Positions 8,038 through 13,313 of a stretch of 13,313 nucleotides of DNA are shown in pieces. The first letter of the stretch is position 1. Each line of letters starts with the position of its first letter. The stretch covers positions 1-13,313 of the forward strand of contig CAZVFU010000061.1 of NCBI GenBank assembly GCA_964626595.1, written 5' to 3'. The notes beneath the pieces were generated by a model that saw only the letters and a list, made by a program, of their open reading frames with translations, did no database searches and was not told the origin of the DNA. A program made the position numbers and the translations under genes. This DNA is from JAWLFI01 sp964626595 (GTDB lineage Bacteria > Bacteroidota > Bacteroidia > Chitinophagales > Saprospiraceae).

Positions 8038-9392
8038 TTTTTCAGTAGAGCCCCATTTTTAACATCTGTTTCCAGTTTCGCAAAGGGGACTAATACTTGG
8101 TCCCCACTGGGCATATGTTTGAGAGTGATGGACTGCTGATTTCGCTCATTTTCACCAATAACAGCAACGAAAGGAGCTCCTAATTGATCGGCGTACTTTA
8201 ATTGTTTACCCAACTTGACAGATTCCGGGTAAACATCAATTCGCAATCCCAGTTCTCGGAGTGTTTCTGCATACTTTCGTGCCAGTTGGAGACTTTGATC
8301 ATCAAAGCTGCAAAATAATAGATCCAGGTGCCTGGCCACTTGGTCGGGAAAGAGTGACAAACTTTCCAAAAGGTCGTAAATGCGTTCTGCGCCAAAAGAG
8401 ATGCCCACTCCAGGCATGTCTTTCATGCCGAAAACTGTCGTCAAATCGGCATATCGCCCGCCGCCGCCAATGGAGCCCATGTCTCCCTCTTTTGCGACCA
8501 CTTCGAAAATGCATCCTGTGTAGTAATTCAATCCACGGGCTAATTCGGGACTAAATACGAGATCCTTTTCTGCAGGGGTGCCGGCAATTTGATCAAATAT
8601 AAATTCGAGTTCTTGAAGCGCAGATTTTCCCTTTTCTGATTCTAACTTAGGCTTTAACTCATTAATGTTGCCGGACTCAAGAACGTTTATTAGCTCCAGG
8701 GCTTGCTTTTCGTCTGCATTGAGGTTTAGTAATTCTTTTTTCACTCCTTCGCGACCGACCTTGTCCCATTTGTCAATAGCAATGGTCACAGCTTCGAATT
8801 TGGAGCCAAGACCCACTGATTGAATAAGGGCTGATAAGAGCCCGCGGTGATTCATTTTAATCTGGACCGGAAGATTGAGTTGTCGAAAAACGCGGCTGTA
8901 AATGTGGATAAAGTCCACTTCGTACGTCAGGCTACCCGACCCAACCACATCAGCATCACATTGATAAAACTCTTGATATCTACCTTTTTGAGGGCGGTCG
9001 GCTCGCCATACGGGCTGAATTTGATACCGTTTAAAGGGAAAAGCCAGTTCATTTTGATTTTGGGCTACATACCGCGCCAAAGGAACGGTAAGGTCGTAAC
9101 GCAATCCTCGCTTTGAAATTTTGGAAAGAATGTGTGTTAGATCTCTGGATTGCAAAGCTTCGTCAGAAACCTTGGATAAAAAGTCACCGTTATTTAGGAC
9201 TTTAAACAGTAACTGATCGCCCTCTTCTCCATATTTTCCCATTAAGGTGGACAAGCGTTCTAAGGCAGGAGTTTCTATAGGTTGGAAGCCGTAGGTTTGA
9301 AATGTAGTTTTTATAGTATTGAAAATATATTCCCGTCGGAGCATTTCGCCGGGGAGGAAGTCTCGGGTTCCTTTGAGCAAGCTGGGCTTCAT
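8019..9392 (-). CDS. hisS: Histidyl-tRNA synthetase
   Basis: This class II aminoacyl-tRNA synthetase charges tRNA-His in the cytoplasm. The N-terminus (KGTRDFLPGEMLRREYI) is the family signature. Motif 2 lies in RYQIQPVWRADRPQKGRYQEFYQCD at about 120-147. The histidine-binding loop is present as ARGLNYYTG (285-293); the usual Asp of RGLDYYTG is Asn289 here, a substitution I associate with the Bacteroidota/long-form branch. Motif 3 is represented by the glycine-rich SIGGGGRYADL and GVGISFGAERI, and the anticodon-binding domain occupies about 365-457. The length of 457 residues is slightly above the 420-430 of the short bacterial form. Nine bases separate it from pheS upstream, so the two are almost certainly co-transcribed. 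Its 3' end overlaps that of the transglycosylase gene. Confidence 0.97.
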   Translation of the reverse strand: MKPSLLKGTRDFLPGEMLRREYIFNTIKTTFQTYGFQPIETPALERLSTLMGKYGEEGDQLLFKVLNNGDFLSKVSDEALQSRDLTHILSKISKRGLRYDLTVPLARYVAQNQNELAFPFKRYQIQPVWRADRPQKGRYQEFYQCDADVVGSGSLTYEVDFIHIYSRVFRQLNLPVQIKMNHRGLLSALIQSVGLGSKFEAVTIAIDKWDKVGREGVKKELLNLNADEKQALELINVLESGNINELKPKLESEKGKSALQELEFIFDQIAGTPAEKDLVFSPELARGLNYYTGCIFEVVAKEGDMGSIGGGGRYADLTTVFGMKDMPGVGISFGAERIYDLLESLSLFPDQVARHLDLLFCSFDDQSLQLARKYAETLRELGLRIDVYPESVKLGKQLKYADQLGAPFVAVIGENERNQQSITLKHMPSGDQVLVPFAKLETDVKNGALLKNQFPEK

Positions 9393-9401
9393 AGATTGTT
9401 T

Positions 9402-10439
9402 TTAGAGAGCGCTAGTGAATTGACGTAGAAATCGGACATCATTTTCAAATAAGAGTCGGATGTCATTGATTTTATGGGCTCGCATGGCTTGACGTTCAAT
9501 TCCCATTCCAAAAGCAAACCCACTGTAAACGTTCGGGTCAATGCCACACATTTCAAGGACGTTGGGATCGACCATTCCGCATCCCAATACTTCGAGCCAC
9601 CCTGTCCCTTTGGTCATTCTCTCATCATCTTCATTTTCCAATCCCCAATAGACATCCATTTCGGCACTCGGTTCGGTAAAGGGAAAGTAAGAAGGTCGAA
9701 GGCGTATCCGGGTATCGGGTCCATACATGGCGCGTGCAAAATACAGCAGCGTTTGCTTCATATCTGCCATGCTGACATTTTTGTCGACATACAGGCCTTC
9801 TACTTGATGGAACTGACAATGACTTCGAGCCGAGACCGTTTCATTTCGATATACTCGTCCGGGGGCAATCATACGGATCGGAGGTTCGTGATTTTTCATT
9901 CGGCGGGCCTGAACGGAGGAGGTGTGCGTGCGCAATACGTACTCTTTACTACCCTGGAGATAAAAGGTATCCTGCATATCTCGTGCGGGATGATCCTCAG
10001 GCGTATTGAGAGCCGTGAAATTGTGCCATTGATCTTCAATTTCCCGATCCTCGACCACCTCAAATCCGATACGACTAAAAATGTCAATAATTCGATTCAA
10101 CGCCAGGGAAATAGGGTGTCGACTGCCCAGTTCGTAAGGATATCCAGGAGCTGTCAGGTCTATTTTTTTAGCTTCGCTTGCCTCTTCCTTTTGAGTTAGT
10201 TCAGCCTCAATACTTTGGTACTTGGCCTCTGCTTCTGTTTTTATTTCATTCAGCAATTGACCAAAGCCTTTTTTCTGCTCATTTGGAATATCCCGGATCA
10301 AGCCAAAAAGCGGTTTGATACGGTTTTTTGAGCCTAAAAATGCTATGCGAAATGCTTCCAATTCGTCTGCGGACGTAGGGTTCTGAGCGGCGATTTCGCG
10401 TCTAAGAGACTCTGCTTTTTCAAAAGCCGTTTGACTCAT
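9402..10439 (-). CDS. pheS: Phenylalanyl-tRNA synthetase alpha subunit
   Basis: PheS is the catalytic subunit of the alpha2-beta2 enzyme that charges tRNA-Phe. Residues 1-90 form the N-terminal coiled coil. The class II core follows, with GYPYELGSRHPISL at its start, TPEDHPARDMQDTFY, LRTHTSSVQARRM, the motif 2 region FHQVEGLYVDKNVSM, and RIRPSYFPFTEPSAE-like residues (here RLRPSYFPFTEPSAEMDV). Motif 3 is GFAFGMGIER at 307-316; Ala309 corresponds to the alanine that sizes the phenylalanine pocket (Ala294 in E. coli). The length of 345 residues is normal for this phylum. The partner pheT is not in the window, so the subunits are encoded apart, as is usual in Bacteroidota. It is the first gene of the pheS-hisS operon, and a 66-base gap separates it from the divergent membrane-protein gene. 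Confidence 0.97.
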   Translation of the reverse strand: MSQTAFEKAESLRREIAAQNPTSADELEAFRIAFLGSKNRIKPLFGLIRDIPNEQKKGFGQLLNEIKTEAEAKYQSIEAELTQKEEASEAKKIDLTAPGYPYELGSRHPISLALNRIIDIFSRIGFEVVEDREIEDQWHNFTALNTPEDHPARDMQDTFYLQGSKEYVLRTHTSSVQARRMKNHEPPIRMIAPGRVYRNETVSARSHCQFHQVEGLYVDKNVSMADMKQTLLYFARAMYGPDTRIRLRPSYFPFTEPSAEMDVYWGLENEDDERMTKGTGWLEVLGCGMVDPNVLEMCGIDPNVYSGFAFGMGIERQAMRAHKINDIRLLFENDVRFLRQFTSAL

Positions 10440-10466
10440 ATGATTCTCATTTTATTAAATGTGAGA

Positions 10467-10474
10467 TAAAGGTA
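10467..10474 (-). promoter_or_regulatory. Possible -7 box for the pheS-hisS operon
   Basis: Read on the minus strand, TACCTTTA at 10474-10467 is one base from the TAnnTTTG box and lies 27 bases before the pheS start. An AT-rich TTTTA about 21 bases further upstream could be the -33 element. A small inverted repeat, TCTCA at 10445-10449 and TGAGA at 10462-10466, falls in the short leader and might fold, with a 12-base loop. No T-box or long attenuator leader would fit here. Confidence 0.35.
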
Positions 10475-10505
10475 CGATATTCGTATTTCTTTTGTAAAAT
10501 CTATT

Positions 10506-11771
10506 ATGGAAAGTCAACAAATGGCATTTCGGAATTGGTCGAGTCATAAGAACTGGGTCCTTTTTTTTGGTGTGGTGGTCATTAGTTCATTATTTTATTC
10601 CCGTTTCATCTTGTCAATAGGGATGTTTGGCTGGATAGCCCTTTCTTTTTTTGAGGTAACGGATGACAAGCGTTGGCGGTTTCGGTTTTGGCATCGTTTT
10701 TCAGGGTCGAGGCCAGCTCAACAGGCACTTGCTGCTTTTCCGCTGTTCTTTTTACTGGTCGGATTGTCTTTATTTTGGAGTGATTGGAGTGAATTTGGCC
10801 TATCCCGTCTCCGGTTGGCCTTGCCTTTTTTTGGTCTCCCTCTTGCCTTTCTCCACCTTCCGCCCTTAAAACAAAAGGATTTGGATTTTCTGTTAAGTAT
10901 CTTGGTTTTTTGTGCTGCATTATCTGCCATATACATACTGTTTAAGGTTTTCTTTTTTTCCACTGATTATCATCTCAATCAAGGGAAATCTTTACCGACA
11001 CCTGTTAGTCACGTCAGATACGGTTTACTTATAGCGATAAGTAGTTTGACAGCCTTTAATCTCTCCTATTTTAAGTCGCCACTGTTTTCCTCAAGCGTTG
11101 TCCGCAGTATTTTCTTTATTTTATTTTTAAGCCTTTCTATGTTCACCGTCTATTTGTCCGTTCGAACGGGGTGGGTGGCATTGGCCGCGGGGCTCGGAAT
11201 TTTGGTTTTCCATTTAGGCTACAGGTTGGGAAATCGAAAAGAGGTCTTTGCTTTGATTGTGAGCAGTATCTTTTTATTTGCCTTATCGTATGCTTTTTTT
11301 CCGACGGTCAATGAAAAAATAAATTACACGCTAAATGACTGGCAGCAGCTTGAAGCCGGGCAGGGATGGTTCTCTAGTGATGCTACTCGGTGGAGAAGTT
11401 TGGCTGTAGGGGGGCAAATTTTTCTTGAACACCCCTATTTAGGAGCAGGAGCTGGCGATATAAGAGAAGAAGTCAATTTAGCCTTTGAAGATCGATACCC
11501 AAAATCTGGAAAAAACATTTTGCCTCACAATCAATACTTATATTGGTTGGCCGCATATGGTTTGCTCGGCTTTTTGCTTTGCATAGCCATTGTTATTCAA
11601 CCGCTGGGGTTTAAAGAAGGCAGACGAAAGATAGGTCATTTACAGGTGCAGAGTATACTTTTACTTTCTTTTTTAGTCGAGGCGACCTGGCAAAGTTCTC
11701 TGGGCGTAGGTATATATGTGGTATTTACCGTCTTGTATTTGTCTAATCTATCTGATGAAATAAAGTCATAA
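10506..11771 (+). CDS. O-antigen ligase / Wzy-family polytopic membrane protein
   Basis: The 421-residue protein has about ten or eleven hydrophobic segments and the layout of the Wzy_C (O-antigen ligase/polymerase) superfamily. Diagnostic parts are the transmembrane-flanking SVRTGWVALAAG near residue 220, a long extracytoplasmic loop at about 270-345 containing ATRWRSLAVGGQIF, HPYLGAGAGD and LPHNQYLYWLAAYGLLG, and two further helices after it. Family members join or polymerise undecaprenyl-linked surface glycans on the outer face of the inner membrane; the loop histidine and the arginine of the RTGW motif are the functionally important type of residue. Nothing here distinguishes ligase from polymerase. 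No glycosyltransferase or flippase gene is nearby, so it stands apart from a polysaccharide cluster. It diverges from pheS and converges on the tRNA gene. A second in-frame ATG lies five codons downstream of the chosen start. Confidence 0.82.
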   Translation: MESQQMAFRNWSSHKNWVLFFGVVVISSLFYSRFILSIGMFGWIALSFFEVTDDKRWRFRFWHRFSGSRPAQQALAAFPLFFLLVGLSLFWSDWSEFGLSRLRLALPFFGLPLAFLHLPPLKQKDLDFLLSILVFCAALSAIYILFKVFFFSTDYHLNQGKSLPTPVSHVRYGLLIAISSLTAFNLSYFKSPLFSSSVVRSIFFILFLSLSMFTVYLSVRTGWVALAAGLGILVFHLGYRLGNRKEVFALIVSSIFLFALSYAFFPTVNEKINYTLNDWQQLEAGQGWFSSDATRWRSLAVGGQIFLEHPYLGAGAGDIREEVNLAFEDRYPKSGKNILPHNQYLYWLAAYGLLGFLLCIAIVIQPLGFKEGRRKIGHLQVQSILLLSFLVEATWQSSLGVGIYVVFTVLYLSNLSDEIKS

Positions 11772-11794
11772 TAAAAAGAGCTGAAAATAAAAAG

Positions 11795-11868
11795 TAGCGT
11801 GGGGGAGGCTCGAACTCCCGACCTCAGCATTATGAATGCTGCGCTCTAACCAACTGAGCTACCACGCC
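11795..11868 (-). tRNA. tRNA-Met (anticodon CAU)
   Basis: The minus strand folds into a complete 74-base cloverleaf. It has an acceptor GGCGTGG paired to CCACGCT (with a G1-U72 wobble), the D arm GCTC/GAGC, an anticodon stem CAGCA/TGCTG around the loop TTCATAA, and a T arm GGGAG/CTCCC with TTCGAGC. The anticodon CAT occupies 11834-11832. The discriminator is A at 11795 and CCA is not encoded. The G1-U72 pair and the D loop (AGTTGGTTA) fit an elongator tRNA-Met. An initiator is unlikely, because it lacks the run of three G-C pairs at the base of the anticodon stem. A tRNA-Ile2 read through lysidine-modified CAU cannot be fully excluded. A T-rich tract follows the 3' end. Confidence 0.93.
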
Positions 11869-11882
11869 GTAGAAGCGGAGCG

Positions 11883-11914
11883 CAAATATAAAAACTTTTC
11901 CATAAGATAACCAT
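11883..11914 (-). promoter_or_regulatory. Bacteroidota-type promoter for the tRNA gene
   Basis: On the minus strand TATATTTG at 11890-11883 exactly matches the -7 consensus TAnnTTTG and ends 14 bases before the first base of the tRNA. The -33 region, about 18-21 bases further upstream, reads TGGTTAT and is only a partial match. The placement is right for a short tRNA leader. Confidence 0.55.
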
Positions 11915-11950
11915 AATTTTGACCTGCAATTCTCACGAAATGGGATCAAA

Positions 11951-12562
11951 TTACCAGGCTCCCAGATAGCCCTCTATTTTATGCAGTTGCTCCTTTTCAG
12001 AAGACCGGAAGAGTCCGGAAAACTTTAGAGCTACTTGCCCTGAATAGGAGTTAGTTTCCGTAAAAAAGGGGTAGATCCGGAGACCTAAGACTTCCAGATC
12101 TACATCGACTCCATGGTAAACTTGAGGCTCTTTGATGGAATCCGGAAAAATTCGACGATCTATAAGACGAAAAAAGTCGCGTTCAGGCAGGGTGTCGGAG
12201 AGTTGAATTTGGATGCGCTGGTTTACCGGCGCTCTATGACTATGGATTTCTAAATGTCCATCTGACCCGGGGCAACTCAATACTAATTGCTCTGCCGGTT
12301 TTGAGGAATCAGGTAACCGAAGCTGAAAAAGTCTGTGCCAGCTCGCTTTTGTTTGTGGTTTGAACCATAGGGTATCGCGAAACACGCCATCGACAGAATA
12401 CAGTAAGAAAAGGGTTTCCCGCTTTAGGGTATCTTCTGTAATTTGGAATCCAGTTAGAGCAGATTCCGGGAAGTCCCAGGGCGATTCGGTTTTAGGTTCA
12501 CTTGCACATGAGCCTATTAGCGTAAGCAATAGAGAAATACTAAGTATACGAAATAGATTCAT
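11951..12562 (-). CDS. Putative small lipoprotein of unknown function
   Basis: The start is placed at the ATG at 12562 (203 residues), because the protein then begins MNLFRILSISLLLTLIGSC, an ideal lipoprotein signal peptide with Cys19 lipidated. An upstream in-frame ATG at 12589 would add nine polar residues and spoil the signal. The mature part is about 184 residues, beta-rich by appearance, with several aromatic-proline patches, and ends in LGAW. I do not recognise the family. The size and N-terminus loosely recall GldH-type gliding lipoproteins, but no shared motif is visible. The start lies two bases after the stop of the exonuclease-like gene, so the two form an operon. About 80 bases separate its end from the tRNA gene. 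Confidence 0.75.
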   Translation of the reverse strand: MNLFRILSISLLLTLIGSCASEPKTESPWDFPESALTGFQITEDTLKRETLFLLYSVDGVFRDTLWFKPQTKASWHRLFQLRLPDSSKPAEQLVLSCPGSDGHLEIHSHRAPVNQRIQIQLSDTLPERDFFRLIDRRIFPDSIKEPQVYHGVDVDLEVLGLRIYPFFTETNSYSGQVALKFSGLFRSSEKEQLHKIEGYLGAW

Positions 12563-12564
12563 GA

Positions 12565-13170
12565 TTAGGACTTCGTTTCCACCGTCCATCTTTTATTAAT
12601 GGCAGCGAAACAAGATCGAGTGACCTGGGGCTTCCGCAACAGAAATGGTTTTTCCGTGTCAGCTTCCACATCTAACATAGCGGCTATACTCTTGATGCTT
12701 CCCAGGCTACCTCCGTTTTTACTAAGTTGTTTTTTCGTAGACAGAAAGTGGAGAATGGAGTATAAATCCAGCATCCCCGGAGCAAAATGCCAGTTGATAT
12801 TGTCTTCCAAATAAGCAATGCGCAGAAAGCTGTATGTGGGCATGAAGTTATAGCCACATAGAACCACTTTTGAAAGGTGTTCTTCCTTTTCCAAAGGGTC
12901 AGGTCTGTAACCCAGACTTTTCATAATCCAATTTTCAAACTGCTCCAGTGCATCGAAAGGAAGCGGGGCATCCTTGAGTTCCGTCAGATCGATTCTGGGG
13001 TTTCGCTCTGCAACCAGCTTAAATCCGTCATCTTCCGACGGGTAAATCAAGGTTGAAAAATCAGATATGGACTGCCAGTTCTCATCGCATAGGACAGCTG
13101 AAAGTGCGACAATATCATGCCATCCCGGATCATCTCCGGTGACCTCTAGGTCTAAGATTAAATAGTTCAT
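12565..13170 (-). CDS. DnaQ-fold (DEDDh) exonuclease-like protein with degenerate active site
   Basis: The 201-residue protein opens with LILDLEVTG, the Exo I motif of DEDDh 3'-5' exonucleases (Asp7, Glu9). The rest of the fold is recognisable: GYNFMPTYSFL at 106-116 at the Exo II site, MLDLYSIL at 133-140, and a helical segment SLGSIKSIAAMLDVEA like the Exo III approach. Two acidic metal ligands and the catalytic histidine appear lost. Exo II, normally N-x3-D, is Asn108-x3-Thr112, and Exo III, normally H-x4-D, aligns with Thr184 and Ala189. If the alignment is right, the protein may bind nucleic acid without cutting it, or use a different chemistry. It is the first gene of a two-gene operon with a lipoprotein. 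The ATG start is preceded by no Shine-Dalgarno sequence of its own. Fold call fairly sure, activity unknown. Confidence 0.7.
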   Translation of the reverse strand: MNYLILDLEVTGDDPGWHDIVALSAVLCDENWQSISDFSTLIYPSEDDGFKLVAERNPRIDLTELKDAPLPFDALEQFENWIMKSLGYRPDPLEKEEHLSKVVLCGYNFMPTYSFLRIAYLEDNINWHFAPGMLDLYSILHFLSTKKQLSKNGGSLGSIKSIAAMLDVEADTEKPFLLRKPQVTRSCFAAINKRWTVETKS

Positions 13171-13228
13171 AATGAAATGGGCTGAGTATATTTTTTGTAA
13201 AAATACACAAAGCCATTAATATGACCAT
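13130..13228 (-). CDS. Candidate 32-codon leader ORF overlapping the exonuclease-like gene
   Basis: A 32-codon frame starts at ATG 13228 and ends at TGA 13132-13130, 41 bases inside the exonuclease-like gene and in a different frame (its ATG is offset by 58 bases). It is preceded at ideal distance by a perfect Shine-Dalgarno sequence. The peptide would start hydrophobic (MVILMALCIF) and end in arginines. Translating ribosomes would pass over the exonuclease start codon, so the ORF could control or couple that gene's translation. No homology can be judged at this length, and chance occurrence is possible. Confidence 0.35.
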   Translation of the reverse strand: MVILMALCIFTKNILSPFHYELFNLRPRGHRR

Positions 13229-13232
13229 GTTT

Positions 13233-13244
13233 CACCTCCTTTTT
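13233..13244 (-). promoter_or_regulatory. Perfect Shine-Dalgarno sequence
   Basis: On the minus strand AAAAAGGAGGTG contains AAAGGAGGTG, complementary to the conserved 3' end of bacterial 16S rRNA. The core GGAGG is six bases from an ATG at 13228. This is far stronger than anything before the other genes in the window, which mostly have AT-rich leaders as expected in Bacteroidota. A TATAAT hexamer lies just upstream at 13258-13253. Confidence 0.5.
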
Positions 13245-13313
13245 GTTTTGTAATTATAATAGACAAGAAAAAATGATGGGATTTGTCCCGAGTTATATCC
13301 TTAATCACATGAC

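Noticed and set aside
9474..10199. 241-codon plus-strand open frame opposite pheS
   Set aside because: It lies wholly antisense to a clear pheS gene and its translation has no domain-like pattern; it is a by-product of pheS codon use.
12563..12589. Nine-codon N-terminal extension of the small lipoprotein gene from the ATG at 12589
   Set aside because: It would overlap the upstream gene and place polar residues before an otherwise ideal lipoprotein signal peptide starting at 12562.
13231..13245. Plus-strand TTCACCTCCTTTTTG resembling the 3' end of 16S rRNA
   Set aside because: Only about ten bases match the 16S tail and none of the conserved sequence before it is present; it is simply the complement of the Shine-Dalgarno sequence.
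13273..13313. Open plus-strand frame beginning ATG ATG GGA and running off the right edge
   Set aside because: Only 13 complete codons are visible, with no recognisable motif, no clear promoter box and no ribosome binding site, so a partial gene cannot be supported.

Overview
The window looks like ordinary chromosome from a member of the Bacteroidota. Four things point that way. A secreted protein ends in the gliding-motility-associated (CHU_C, type IX secretion) C-terminal domain. SecA is long (1111 residues) with the extra segments typical of this phylum. Lipoprotein signals have loose lipoboxes. At least two promoters carry a TAnnTTTG -7 box (TATCTTTG before secA, TATATTTG before the tRNA). 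I cannot fix the genus. A Saprospiria- or Cytophagia-like bacterium is a guess from protein style only.

Layout, left to right. Positions 1-149 are a GC-rich, hairpin-rich non-coding stretch, possibly a dispersed repeat. Positions 150-2976 (minus) are a tightly packed three-gene operon, transcribed lipoprotein, then T9SS-type surface protein, then alkyltransferase-like DNA-repair protein; both junctions overlap by one base. Divergent from it are secA (3113-6448) and an MltD-like lytic transglycosylase (6628-8037) on the plus strand. The transglycosylase gene overlaps tail-to-tail by 19 bases with a pheS-hisS operon on the minus strand (8019-10439). An O-antigen ligase/polymerase-family membrane protein (10506-11771, plus) diverges from pheS. 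Then come a CAU-anticodon tRNA (11795-11868, minus) and a two-gene minus operon (11951-13170) encoding a DnaQ-fold exonuclease-like protein and a small lipoprotein. The last 143 bases hold a strong Shine-Dalgarno sequence in front of a 32-codon open frame that overlaps the start of the exonuclease-like gene.

Most genes are housekeeping: protein export (SecA), translation (PheS, HisS, tRNA-Met), cell-wall remodelling (MltD-like) and surface polysaccharide (Wzy/WaaL-like). SecA would export the signal-peptide-bearing products encoded here (two lipoproteins, the T9SS cargo, the transglycosylase). I found no mobile element, CRISPR array, toxin-antitoxin pair or defence cassette.

The best leads for something new are modest. 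They are the exonuclease-like protein that has lost three of five DEDDh residues, the perfect Shine-Dalgarno/leader ORF in front of it (unexpected in a phylum that rarely uses Shine-Dalgarno pairing), the co-translation of a DNA-repair sensor with surface proteins, and the hairpin-rich element at the left edge.
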